From Bombilactobacillus apium (GTDB lineage Bacteria; Bacillota; Bacilli; Lactobacillales; Lactobacillaceae), in contig NZ_JABZEC010000001.1 in NCBI RefSeq assembly GCF_013385145.1, positions 248,001-312,000 of the forward strand: a stretch of DNA of 64,000 nt. Reading direction: 5' to 3'. The position numbers and the translations under genes were made by a program. The notes below the pieces were generated by a model, which saw nothing but the letters and a program-made list of their open reading frames with translations, was not told where the DNA came from and ran no database searches. This document shows positions 46,894 through 56,095 of this stretch, piece after piece. The first letter of the stretch is position 1. Each line of letters starts with the position of its first letter.

Positions 46894-48057
46894 ATGGGAC
46901 CAACAAATTCAGCAATTCGAAAATATCAGCTTAAATCCGGGCGAGAAAAATATGAGTTCTCAATTCGGGTTAATAGTCAGAAGATAATCCATCGCCGCGG
47001 ATTTTTAACTTTTAAAGAAGCTAACTTGGCTTATCTTGATTTAAAGCAACAAATCATTCGCGGCTCTTATCTCACTTTAAAGGCTAAAATTAAGTATCAA
47101 GACCTCTATCAAACTTGGATTAAACGTTATGCAAATGAGGTCAAAGAAAGCACGCTCAACAAGACGATTCGGACTTTTGAACTCCATATTTTGCCTTATT
47201 TTGGCTCAAAATACTTAGATCAAATTACAGTCGCTGAATGTCAAAAGGCTGTCGATCAGTGGTCTTTAAACCTGGTTAAGTACAAATTCATTAGTAACTA
47301 CGCTGAAAAGATTTTTGCGGAAGCTCTCCGCTTGAGTTATTTAGAGAAGAATCCCTTTAATCAGGTTATTGTTCCTAAGATAACTAATCATGTTAAAGAA
47401 GTTCAGCAAGGAAGAAATAACCATAACTTTTATAATAAGGAGGAATTGGCCCGTTTTTTAAAGACGACTAAGGAACGCATGCCCTGGCAGATCTACACTT
47501 TCTTTCGTTTATTAGCCTACTCGGGCCTGCGACGAGGGGAAATTTTGGCTCTAACTTGGGGAGATTTAAACTTTAAAGCGGCCACGTTGACCGTTCAGCG
47601 AACCATTTCGGTGGGTTTAAATTATCAAGAGTTTATTGCGGCGCCTAAAAGTATCGCTTCTCAACGGACTTTAGTTTTAGACGCACAAACCTTACGGATT
47701 TTACGCCAATGGCAAAAAAAGCAGGAACAAGAATTAGCTTGGGATATTGTTCCCGTAACGCAATTTATTTTTCAAGACCCACAAAACCAACACTATCCTT
47801 TAGCGCGTCCACGACAGTGGTTGCAAAAGATTATTCGTTGGGGACAGTTACCGCCAATTACTATTCACGGCTTTCGGCATACGCATGCTACCTTGTTGTA
47901 CGATGAAAATCCCTATATTACCCCCAAGGATGTCCAACGGCGATTAGGTCATGCCAAGGTTGATGTGACGATGAATATTTATGAACATACGACAAGTAAT
48001 TCGGATTCGAAGATTCTCCAAGCCATGAATCAGCTCAGTCAAGAAAGCCAAGCATAA
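46894..48057 (+). CDS. Tyrosine recombinase/phage-type integrase
   Basis: 387 residues. The N-terminal part is an AP2-like arm-binding domain (about 1-60) and a SAM-like core-binding domain (about 65-160). The catalytic domain has SGLRRGEILALTW (Arg), HGFRHTHATLL (His-x-x-Arg) and RRLGHAKVDVTMNIYEH (His and the Tyr nucleophile). It resembles integrases of lactobacillus phages and integrative elements. No excisionase, repressor pair or att site was found beside it. It is intact and has its own terminator. Confidence 0.92.
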   Translation: MGPTNSAIRKYQLKSGREKYEFSIRVNSQKIIHRRGFLTFKEANLAYLDLKQQIIRGSYLTLKAKIKYQDLYQTWIKRYANEVKESTLNKTIRTFELHILPYFGSKYLDQITVAECQKAVDQWSLNLVKYKFISNYAEKIFAEALRLSYLEKNPFNQVIVPKITNHVKEVQQGRNNHNFYNKEELARFLKTTKERMPWQIYTFFRLLAYSGLRRGEILALTWGDLNFKAATLTVQRTISVGLNYQEFIAAPKSIASQRTLVLDAQTLRILRQWQKKQEQELAWDIVPVTQFIFQDPQNQHYPLARPRQWLQKIIRWGQLPPITIHGFRHTHATLLYDENPYITPKDVQRRLGHAKVDVTMNIYEHTTSNSDSKILQAMNQLSQESQA

Positions 48058-48062
48058 AAAAA

Positions 48063-48098
48063 CCTCGATGAAAATTATTTTTTCATCAAGGCTTTTTG
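48063..48098 (+). terminator. Terminator of the integrase
   Basis: CCTCGATGAA pairs with TTCATCAAGG (one mismatch), then CTTTTTGT, six bases after the stop. Confidence 0.85.
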
Positions 48099-48155
48099 TA
48101 CTTTAGGTGGAACTATTCAGCTTATGAAGTTGCCATACTAGTTTAGAAGATAATA

Positions 48156-48605
48156 CTATTGATAGACACATTTGAAGAGCTCACAGACACATAAACTCTC
48201 CGGAGTAAATTCTAAACCAGCAGTTTGATATTCTTTTTGGAAAAAATCCCAATGGACTCGACGCCAGTAGTCTAAGGAACGATCCCCTTCTCCTTCTAAA
48301 TAAGCATGTTCAGCAGTAACTTGCTGGAAAGGAACTTTTTCGACAACTAAGGTTTGCGTAATACAAACCGGCTGATTTTGCGAATCTAAAATAATATTGT
48401 AATCACCTACAAGTGGGAGCGCATCTCCATCATGCTCATACAAGGTAAAACCCGAGGTCGTTGCTGTCTTTTGCCCCTGTAAAACTAATTGCGCTAATTC
48501 ATCAATGGTTTGGGGGTAATAGCCAAAGGACCAGGCTTCGTAATTGTCACTTTGTAACTGCTCTTGCAGCTTAAATTGTTGCCAATAGTCGGTAATTGCG
48601 GTCAT
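48156..48605 (-). CDS. ASCH domain protein
   Basis: 149 residues of the ASCH/DUF437 type, a PUA-like fold proposed to bind RNA. It shows WSFGYYPQTIDELAQLVLQGQKTATTS, VGDYNIILDSQNQPVCI and EGEGDRSLDYWRRVHWDFF, all standard for this family. The ATG has no strong ribosome site. It is the last intact core-like gene before the decayed region and is followed upstream by a hairpin. Confidence 0.88.
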   Translation of the reverse strand: MTAITDYWQQFKLQEQLQSDNYEAWSFGYYPQTIDELAQLVLQGQKTATTSGFTLYEHDGDALPLVGDYNIILDSQNQPVCITQTLVVEKVPFQQVTAEHAYLEGEGDRSLDYWRRVHWDFFQKEYQTAGLEFTPESLCVCELFKCVYQ

Positions 48606-48662
48606 ATTTGTCCCCCAAGAAGTTTATTTCTTAGTTTAACAGTTTCTCTGAATAAACAAAAG

Positions 48663-48684
48663 CAACCACTTAGCTAAGTGGTTG
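48663..48684 (-). terminator. Terminator at the 3' end of the decayed minus-strand block
   Basis: CAACCACTTAG-CTAAGTGGTTG is a perfect palindrome. On the minus strand it is followed by CTTTTGTTTATT. Confidence 0.75.
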
Positions 48685-48702
48685 TTAATTACTCAATGAA
48701 TT

Positions 48703-49124
48703 AATCGTTAAATTGATGCCAAATTTCTTGGTCAAAATGTCCCAAACCATTTAAAGCCAAAGTCCGCAAGTAAGCCAGCAATTGAACAAAACCTCACGAC
48801 TGACTTGGGCCACGACGTTCAACCCCGTCCAATTGGAACCACGTTACTCATGGCGGTGATTCTTTGTCCTGGAGCAATGGTCACTTGAGAACAAGTAATT
48901 GTCCATTGGTCAGGAAGAATAGGAGCAAAAATCAAAAATAAATTAAAGTCCGCTGACAAGTATGCCGGTAGGGCCCAAGCCAAGTCATCCATTGCTTCTG
49001 GAAGTAAATTTTCTTGAAAGGCAAAGCGGGTGATATTATTTTTTTGAGGCGCAACATCTAATAGGAACATCGTTTGTTCAAAATGAGGATCTGCTAAATC
49101 TAAGTCTGAAAATTGTTGATCCAT
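48703..49124 (-). pseudogene. Decayed ORF of unknown function
   Basis: It starts MDQQFSDLDLADPHFEQ after a ribosome site (GGAG, 9 bases) and runs 101 codons to a TGA at 48819. A readable tail in another frame (LLAYLRTLALNGLGHFDQEIW) continues to about 48703, suggesting a frameshift. I do not recognise the family. It lies next to plasmid-type debris and was probably acquired with it. Confidence 0.5.
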
Positions 49125-49135
49125 TACTTTGGCTC

Positions 49136-50008
49136 CTACACAAAATTTGTTCGATAGAAATTATATTTTTGCCGAATTGATTGTAAAACGGGATCCATAA
49201 TATGTTCCATCCCAGCTTTGTCAAGTTGAAAATGTTGTTGAATAATCAGCTGAATTTTTTCTTGTAACTGAGGTGCCGCTGCCAAAATAGGCTGTAATTT
49301 GGTCGTCATAATTTCATAATGCTGCGTATATTGGGGCACGAGCAATCGACAAAAATCCTGATAGGTATCTCTGCTAAAACATCGGCATAGATATGATCAG
49401 CATACTTGAGTTCCACTTCTTCTAACAGATCATAGTATTGCCGGTTACTGAGACCACGTTGATCTTTCAACAAATGTTCTTCATCATATTTGTGAACTAA
49501 ATAAGAATCTTACTCCCGAAAAGCATAGCTAACTAAGCGTTGGCGAAACTTTTGTCCTTCAAAACTCAGATTCGATATTTCAAAGGAAGCAGTAGAGTCC
49601 AAACGGTAGGGCTGTAATAATTGTTGAAAGACTAACGCATAAAAAGTATCCTCTAACAATTCCGGCTCTTTTTGCCCCTGATAAAGCGGGCCAGTTCCCT
49701 TCAAGGAGGGAGGATGGCGTAAACCATGCCGCGTTTGTTGTAAGGCAAAAATTAAATTCTCGCTAACTTCATCAATTTCCGCTTGGGAACTTAGAATTTG
49801 TAAAATTCGTGTCAAAAGTTGAACTAAATGATCTCTTTCCAAAATCTTATTGGAAAAGATTCCCCCCTGATGTTCATACTTGCGCATTTGGCGTTCTAAT
49901 ATGTTCTTCATAAGCATTAATTTGATGTTCAACTTCGACCGGAAGAACTCTTTACATGAAAGACTCACGGGCTAAAGTTCGGACAGCTAAACGTAAACGT
50001 TGCCGCAT
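49136..50008 (-). pseudogene. Decayed gene of unknown function, about 290 codons
   Basis: Pieces that join into one protein: MRQRLRLAVRTLARESFM then stop (49954-49952), VEVEHQINAYEEHI, ERDHLVQLLTRILQIL up to a TAA at 49510. In the same frame DSYLVHKYDEEHLLKDQRGLSNRQYYDLL follows, then after a frameshift YQDFCRLLVPQYTQHYEIMTT to 49136. At least two stops and two frameshifts. Mostly helical and not recognised; adjacency to topB suggests plasmid or conjugative-element origin. Confidence 0.55.
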
Positions 50009-50998
50009 TTTTGGTAAGATGCTTTTTTCGGATTTCTCGATGAGTTAGGAGCCGGGGATCTACTCCCACTACTTGAACAATTGCTTTAGTCTAAGGCAAT
50101 AAGTCATTAAATTGTTCGGTGGTGTTAATTTAGCAGCCAAACTGAATAAATCAAGCAACGGTTCAGGAGCCCGAGTCTTAATAGTTGAGCTAACTTGGGT
50201 CTCATGATATTTGGTTAATTCTGCTTTACAGATATTCTTTTGGATAAAAGTCGGTTGATCATCATCACTACTAGTAAATATATGGCCATTTTGGTCTTTA
50301 AATTTAACTTGGTAAAAAGGCTGTTTAACATATCTCTTAATTGCTTCCATTTGATCATAAATCCGACGAACGATTACGCTTTTAAGACGGCCTTGGCGGA
50401 TACTTTTAACGTCATAACCTGCACTACGTGCAACAGTTGTTGAAGCTCGAGTTAACTGCATTGAGGTAAAATCCCATTTTGAACGTTCTTGGGCCTTTAA
50501 ATAGTCTCCATCTTGAGCTTGACTAGAAATAGTAATAATTTTTTCAAAGGCTACTTGAAGACTCTTAGCTGACTCATCTGCAAAGTACATTCGGCCCTCA
50601 GCCCACTTAAGTGCTTCAATGATTTCCCAGCCAATTAATTCTCCTTTTCCTCAAGGATCATCATCAGTTGCAATTATCAGGGCTTCAATTCCGGAAGTTG
50701 CCGCTTTAATCTGATCTAAGACTTTTCTAGAGCCAGTAATCAATTGTTGTTTCCAAGTAAAATCATGCGGATCCCAAGGTAAATCCTCAAGGTTCCACGA
50801 AGAATATCTCGTCATTAACTGCAACTGCGGATCTTTTAACATGTTGTGGTCATTAGGCTCACAAAAGGTTATGAGTTGGCCATGACTGGCTACAATTCGA
50901 AAATTTTTGTGAGCGTACGTCCCCTGGTAACTGCCAAAAGCAACAGCCATCTTCTTGGCGGCACTGGGCTTTTCCGCTAAAATTAAATAATCAATCAT
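50009..50998 (-). pseudogene. topB: Broken DNA topoisomerase III of the plasmid TopB type
   Basis: Type IA topoisomerase remnant. The Toprim start MIDYLILAEKPSAAKKMA is clear, with the acidic ATDDDP followed by an in-frame TGA (50653-50651) where GKGELIGWEII continues. RSKWDFTSMQLTRA, GRLKSVIVRRIYDQM and PLLDLFSLAAKL follow. The next part jumps to QFNDLLP-stop-TKAIVQVVGVDPRLLTHRE, so the segment that should hold the catalytic tyrosine is deleted. A TAG lies at 50093-50091. The frame fades out near 50010. Confidence 0.8.
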
Positions 50999-51000
50999 TT

Positions 51001-52119
51001 TTAACACTCCATTTCTTGATGTCGTTGCTTAGTTTGCCGAATTCGATTAATTATTTGATCCATTTGAATATCAATCTTTTTTAATAAAAGCTTTGAAGTT
51101 CTATTGGCGCGATCTAAGCTTTTGAATTTATCAAAGTGCTGTAAGCCTTCCTTTTGGATAAACGTGGCTAAATAATTGAGCGAATCAGTTTTCGTATTAA
51201 TAACGTAATTTTTAGCTACTGTATATGCCGTCACTTCTGCCTCAAATTCGGCGGTATTTTTATCTACTGGCTGTTTGTCAACTATTTGATCCAGCAGCGT
51301 TGCAATAGCATCAAGATTATCAGGAACGTTCCACAAAGACATGCCAGTTAACGTAATATCTTTGCTGATAATTAGTCGAGGATTGAAGTCAAGAGAACCA
51401 CGATGGCCAATAATAACAATTCGGCAAAACTTTTTTAATATCCCAATATCGTTAATCAAATTAACATTTGCTAACATCTCAATCACGAGATCAACATTTT
51501 GAATGTTATCTAAATACGATGGATCATGGTGATTTAAAATCAAATCGGTGCCGGCTTGTTCAACCTGATTGATCCCGTTCAGTGAACTAGCGGTCCCAAT
51601 AACTTTAGCGCCAGCACGCTTAGCTAGTTGAACAGCCAATAGTTCAATGCTGCCTGAAGCGCCATGAATTAAAATGGTTTCCCCGGCATTCAATTTAGCT
51701 TTGTCAAATAGTGAATGATAAGCTGTTGAAGCTGGTGATCCTAAAGTGGCCCCTTCTGAAAAGCTGACAAATTGCGGTAAGAGACGAACAAACTTAACAT
51801 GACGAACCGTCTTTTCAGCATACGTGCCATTTTGAGCATTAGCTAGAGACGAAGTAACAAAGACCCGATCACCTTTGTTGAATGCAGTGACTCCTGGGCC
51901 AAGTTTATCGATTACCCCAGCGCCATCTAAGCCTAGAATATACAGCAAGTTAGGTTTAAAAGCAGTACAGTTTCCCGAACGAATATAGGTATCGACGGGA
52001 TTAACTCCGGCTGCGTATAATTTAATTCGAACTTCATTTGTCTGTGGCTCAGGTTCCTGAACATCAGTTAATTTCAATAGGTCAGGTGACCCAAATTTTG
52101 ATAAGCGGATAGCTTTCGT
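51001..52119 (-). pseudogene. Chimeric ORF: quinone oxidoreductase N-terminus fused to an LtrC/ArdC C-terminus, start codon lost
   Basis: The first about 270 residues are a zinc-free medium-chain reductase (QOR-like: AAGVNPVDTYIRSG, ILGLDGAGVID, ILIHGASGSIELLAVQLAK). After LDQIV the sequence turns into NTAEFEAEVTAYTVAKNYVI...LNYLATFI and a basic coiled tail, the C-terminus of LtrC-like (ArdC family) plasmid proteins. These normally sit just before topB, as here. The QOR start codon is ACG (52119-52117) with AAAGGAG seven to eight bases before it, so ATG has probably mutated. A TTG at 52077 could start a shortened product. Confidence 0.7.
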
Positions 52120-52177
52120 TTTAAGTCTCCTTTAAACATGATTCTTAAAAAAATAATGCCATTTGTAATGAATGCTT

Positions 52178-52561
52178 CTATTGTGCTTCTGTATCTACAC
52201 TAATTTCTACAACTTCAATTTCACATAATATATTGGCTGGTAGTTGACAGCCACACAAGTACGAGTCGGTTTTAAAATAAAATACCGTGCATAGATTTGG
52301 TTAAAAGCATCAAAGTCAGCCACATCTTGTAGAAAACAAGTTGTTTTTAACACCGCTTTGAAATCACTTTTGCTAGCTTTGAGTACAGCTACAATATTCT
52401 GATAAGCTAATTCTGTTTGGGCGGTGATCCCTACGGGAACGTCACCACTTTGGGGATCTAATGGTCCCTGACCAGAGCTGTAAAGTACCCCCCTTAGAAA
52501 CCATACCCTGAGAATATGGTCCAATCGGCTGTGGAGCTTGACTGGTTTTTATGGTTTTCAT
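52178..52561 (-). pseudogene. RidA family gene with two compensating frameshifts
   Basis: The parts read MKTIKTSQAPQPIGPYSQG, LYSSGQGPLDPQSGDVPVG and ANILCEIEVVEISVD, a normal RidA/YjgF enamine deaminase of about 127 residues. The first break is at a run of six G (52495-52490), the second near 52240 after CVAVNY. Total length is a multiple of three, so the indels are +1 and -1. The active arginine in PTRTCVAV lies between the breaks. It is part of the LysR-phzF-ridA-qor cluster. Confidence 0.8.
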
Positions 52562-52632
52562 AATAAACGCCCTCCTGTTAACATCGTGTATAATTTCTTA
52601 GCTAGTGAACTATTTTAAAATTGGTCACAGCT

Positions 52633-53415
52633 TTATTTTAGATTAAGGTTACCTGTTGAATATAGCGTAGCATGTCCAGCTAATTTGGTAATTTCCCCTT
52701 GATAATCGCAGTAAAGAGTACCGGTACGTTCAGAAGCTTGAAATGCAGCAATTTGATTTTTGCCCAGCTTCTTTGCCCAGTAGGGAATGACGTGACAATG
52801 ACCACTTCCACAAACCGGATCTTCATCAACATTTAATTTAGGTGCAAACGAGCGGGACACACAATCATAGGCCTTACCAGGAGCAGTAACATTTTGCAAA
52901 AGGCCATCAAGATGCTTTAACTTTTCCAAATTCGGTTGCATTTTTTTAACTTGATCCTCATTAGTAAATACTGCTAATAAGTCACGTCCAAGATAGGCTT
53001 CAATCGGCCGCACGCCAAAAGCCGCTTCCATTTCATCAGTAACTGGTACTGACTTAAGTTCGTAAGATGGGAAGGTCATTTCATATAAGTCGCCTTTCTT
53101 AGTCACTTTTAAAGCACCGCTTTGAGTATTAAAGGTGACCGTGTCGGTATCCTTGGGGGTGGCATTTTGAAAGACTAAGTAACCCGTAGCTAAAGTTGCG
53201 TGTCCACAAAGGTCGATTTCTCCGCCTGGAGTAAACCACCGTAAATCATAATTAGCATCTGATTTTTTGATAGCAAACGCTGTTTCTGAAAAACGATTTT
53301 CCATAGCAATATTTTGCATTAATTTGTCAGTGAGCCATTGATCAACAAAACAAACCGCGGCTGGGTTGCCCTTAAACAACTCATTGGTAAATGCATCTAC
53401 AACAGACATCTTCAT
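52633..53415 (-). CDS. PhzF family isomerase/epimerase-like protein
   Basis: 260 residues, intact. It begins MKMSVVDAFTNELFKGNPAAVC, has the catalytic glutamate in RFSETAFA, and GGEIDLCGHATLATGYLVF and DPVCGSGHCHVIPYW, the two phosphate-loop-like signatures of PhzF-fold proteins. AAGGAG precedes the ATG. The substrate in lactobacilli is unknown. It is the only undamaged gene of a small cluster with a broken LysR regulator, ridA and qor. Confidence 0.9.
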   Translation of the reverse strand: MKMSVVDAFTNELFKGNPAAVCFVDQWLTDKLMQNIAMENRFSETAFAIKKSDANYDLRWFTPGGEIDLCGHATLATGYLVFQNATPKDTDTVTFNTQSGALKVTKKGDLYEMTFPSYELKSVPVTDEMEAAFGVRPIEAYLGRDLLAVFTNEDQVKKMQPNLEKLKHLDGLLQNVTAPGKAYDCVSRSFAPKLNVDEDPVCGSGHCHVIPYWAKKLGKNQIAAFQASERTGTLYCDYQGEITKLAGHATLYSTGNLNLK

Positions 53416-53585
53416 TGAATACCACTCCTTTGATAGTTCGATATAACCTAATCATACTTGTACTTATAGGATAGTTAAAACAAATATAATTAATGATTTC
53501 ATTAGATAAAATGATTTGTAATGTATAACTGCTATTACCCATACTAGTTCAAGCAAAATTTTGGTCTTTAGTTACAAAAAATTTA

Positions 53586-54460
53586 CTAGCGCAATTGACC
53601 CTTATTTTTTAACAATTCCTGAATAAAGTACTGACTAGCAATTGGCAAACGTTGTTTGTCTTGATAAGCAACTGCAATTTCACGCTGAATAGCGGGAACT
53701 AGCGGTCGAGTAACAATGTTAAATGGCATGCGTTGCAATACCAATTTAGCCAAAATACTGACTCCCAGTCCTGCCTCTACCATCGTCATGATGGCATAGT
53801 CATCGTGAATACGATATTTTATGTTGGGCTTAACCCCTGCAGTGGAAAAGGCGTTTAGTGGCTCACTATAATTGCCTTCTTCCAACAGAATCAAGGGATC
53901 GTTCTTAAGTTCCTCTAGTTTCAAAGGAACTTCTGGTTTGCGAGCTAATAGGTGATTTTTAGGCAAAACTGCTAGCATTTCACCTTGTTTAATGGGAATA
54001 GTTTTAAATTTGGTAGCCATCGGTGGTGTAGTAAAACCAAAATCAACTGTATTAGTTCTAATCCATTCAGCAATGGAATTGTAATCACCTTGATAAAGTA
54101 AAAATTCAACATTGGGATATTTAATTTTGAACTGTTTAATTAACTTGGGTAACCAGTGAACAGTAATACTGGAGATCGTCCCAATTCGGATAACAGCGGT
54201 TTTTAAGCCCTTAATCTCGGTCGCCCGCTCTTGAACAGCTTGATACTGACGAATAGCTTGTTGAATTAAAGGATAGAGTCTTGTCCCTCTAAGGTTAATG
54301 AAACCCCAGAACGGGACCGATTTAACAACTTAATGGACAATTCATCTTCCAGTGATGCAAGCATCTGACTGATTGAAGATTGGGTATAGCCTAAAACCCC
54401 GGCAGTCTTAGTAAAGCTACCAAGTTCAATGATTTTTTGCAGTATTAGGAAACGATTCAT
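53586..54460 (-). pseudogene. LysR-type regulator with a frameshift
   Basis: The N-terminal helix-turn-helix FTKTAGVLGYTQSSISQMLASLEDEL ends at GVSLTLEG. One lost base near 54275 shifts the frame, and the rest (RLYPLIQQAIRQYQAV to ELLKNKGQLR) continues to 53586 as a complete LysR substrate-binding domain. Restored length is about 291 residues. It probably regulated the adjacent phzF-ridA-qor genes and the divergent YbaK-like gene. Confidence 0.85.
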
Positions 54461-54563
54461 GACACATCACTCTTTCTAATGTTTGAATTATAATTATTTG
54501 TTTTTATTATTTTACTAGCCAATATATACTAAGCGTAACTTATTCTTCAAGTAATGAATTGAT

Positions 54564-55027
54564 ATGTCGATTGAAAATGTCTGTCAGTACTTTAAACAAT
54601 TTGGCTTAGCCGATCGCGTAGTGGAACACTATCATATTGGTGACACATTAGCGCATGCGGCACAAGTGCTAAATTGTGAAGAAAGGCAAATCGTTAAAGC
54701 TGTGACTTTTATGGTTGATGATCAGCTCGTTTTGATTGCATGGCAGGAGACGCTAAAGTTGATAATCATAAGTTTAAAGCAACGTTGGATAGTCGGGCTA
54801 AGATGATTCCTTTTGACTAAGTAGAGAGTTTGATTGGTCATATTCCTGGCGCGGTAACTTCATTTGCCGTTAATCCAGGTATAAAGACTTATTTAGATGC
54901 TTCACTTAAACGTTTCAAAACTGTGTATACGGCTGGTGGAAGTTTAAATAGTACCATTAAACTATCACTTGGGGAGTTAGAGAAGTATACTAAACTTACA
55001 GATTGGGTAGACGTTGGCAAAGGTTGA
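54564..55027 (+). pseudogene. YbaK/ProX-like tRNA deacylase, broken
   Basis: The first part, MSIENVCQYFKQFGLADRVVE to QLVLIAW, is followed after one frameshift by GDAKVDNHKFKATLDSRAKMIPFD, then a TAA (54818-54820), then VESLIGHIPGAVTSFAVNPGIKTYLD to the end. This is the YbaK/aminoacyl-tRNA deacylase fold. It is distinct from the intact ybaK at 39052 and is transcribed divergently from the LysR remnant. Confidence 0.8.
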
Positions 55028-55093
55028 TTCATCAACGAATAATAGTTAACGTCAACTATCAACATTGGAAAAACAAAATAAAAGGGTGTAACG

Positions 55094-55690
55094 ATGAATT
55101 TAGATGAAAAGTTTCAATATATGGCAACAGAAAAGCCTTACAATGATTTAGATCCACTTCTATCAGATACTCGTCATCTTTCTACAAAGATGACAAATAG
55201 AATTAATCGGGAAGAAGACCCTGAGAAAAGAGAGCAACTGATTCGTGAGTTATTTGGCAGCGCCGGAGTTAGCCCTGAAGTTAGTCCTAACTTCAGGTGT
55301 GAGTTTGGTCGTAATATTCATGTTGGTGATCATTTTTATGCGAACTATGATTGTGTTATCTTAGATGGTGCCAAGGTTACGATTGGTGATCGAGTTCTCT
55401 TTGGCCCTAAAGTAGGCCTTTATACGGCCAATCACTTATTTGATGCCAAGGAACGTGAAATTGGGGGTTGTATTGCTAAACCAATTACCATTGGTGATCG
55501 TTGCTGGTTAGCTGCTAACGTGTCTGTTTTGCCCGGTGTCACCATTGGTAGTGATACTATTATTGGTGCCGGTAGTGTGGTCACCCATGATATTCCCAGT
55601 AATGTTATTGCTGCAGGGAATCCATGTAAAGTGATTCGGCCAATTACTAATGATGACAAAACCAGTTTTACCGGCCATGACAATTTGTAA
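55094..55690 (+). CDS. maa: Sugar O-acetyltransferase (Maa/LacA type)
   Basis: 198 residues with a left-handed beta-helix of hexapeptide repeats. The N-terminal DEKFQYMATEKPYNDLDPLL is the Mac domain of maltose/galactoside acetyltransferases. Repeats include GRNIHVGDHFYANYDCVILD and ITIGDRCWLAANVSVLPGVTIG, with the catalytic histidine probably in TANHLFDA. Intact, with a ribosome site AAGGGTG. It transfers acetyl from acetyl-CoA to sugars; its physiological role is unclear. Followed by a strong terminator. Confidence 0.9.
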   Translation: MNLDEKFQYMATEKPYNDLDPLLSDTRHLSTKMTNRINREEDPEKREQLIRELFGSAGVSPEVSPNFRCEFGRNIHVGDHFYANYDCVILDGAKVTIGDRVLFGPKVGLYTANHLFDAKEREIGGCIAKPITIGDRCWLAANVSVLPGVTIGSDTIIGAGSVVTHDIPSNVIAAGNPCKVIRPITNDDKTSFTGHDNL

Positions 55691-55732
55691 GGGATTACTA
55701 TTTTTTAATGTCAGCAAAATAATATTAATAAA

Positions 55733-55786
55733 AAAGTCATGAATCATGGTTCTCAGGAAATTTCTACAACCATGATTCATGACTTT
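55733..55786. terminator. Strong hairpin terminator after maa
   Basis: AAAGTCATGAATCATGGTT pairs perfectly over 19 bases with its inverted copy at 55768-55786. A-run before and T-run after, so it can act in both directions. Confidence 0.88.
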
Positions 55787-55877
55787 TACATATAGTAAGA
55801 CTATAGAAACTAGGCCAACTGTTACAGATTTTGTACTGGTCAAACTAATATATTTTCATAACCCCTTTATTCATAAC

Positions 55878-55907
55878 TTGGCTTGCGGTATAGATTCCCT
55901 GTATAAT
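55878..55907 (+). promoter_or_regulatory. Promoter of the type I toxin mRNA
   Basis: TTGGCT (55878-55883), 18 bases, TATAAT (55902-55907). The transcript would begin near 55914, leaving about 90 bases of leader before the toxin ATG, a long leader typical of type I toxin mRNAs. Confidence 0.6.
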
Positions 55908-56005
55908 GGATAAAGCAAGAAGTTTTAAGGGCGGTGGCTGTCTCTTCCCTTGCGAGGTGAGGCTCATGGGAACATGGAATAATCTTCAGGAAGGTTTCAC
56001 AGTCA

Positions 56006-56095
56006 ATGAGTGTCTTCCAGACACTCTCGTTGATGTTGCTGTTTGGCACGTTTTTAATTGCGCTACTCAGCTATATCGACAAGCACCGCAAATAA
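56006..56095 (+). CDS. Putative holin-like type I toxin peptide
   Basis: 29 residues beginning MSVFQTLSLMLLFGTF and ending YIDKHRK: a short polar start, one hydrophobic helix (about residues 7-24) and a basic tail. This matches the putative holin-like toxin family of Firmicutes. CAGGAAGG lies 11 bases upstream. Its 3' end is overlapped by a predicted antisense transcript sharing a hairpin. The sequence is too short for a similarity argument alone, but peptide and context agree. Confidence 0.7.
   Translation: MSVFQTLSLMLLFGTFLIALLSYIDKHRK

Noticed and set aside
39600-48100. Intact prophage
   Set aside because: Only a dead repressor and a lone integrase are present; no structural, lysis or replication genes, and core metabolic genes lie between them.
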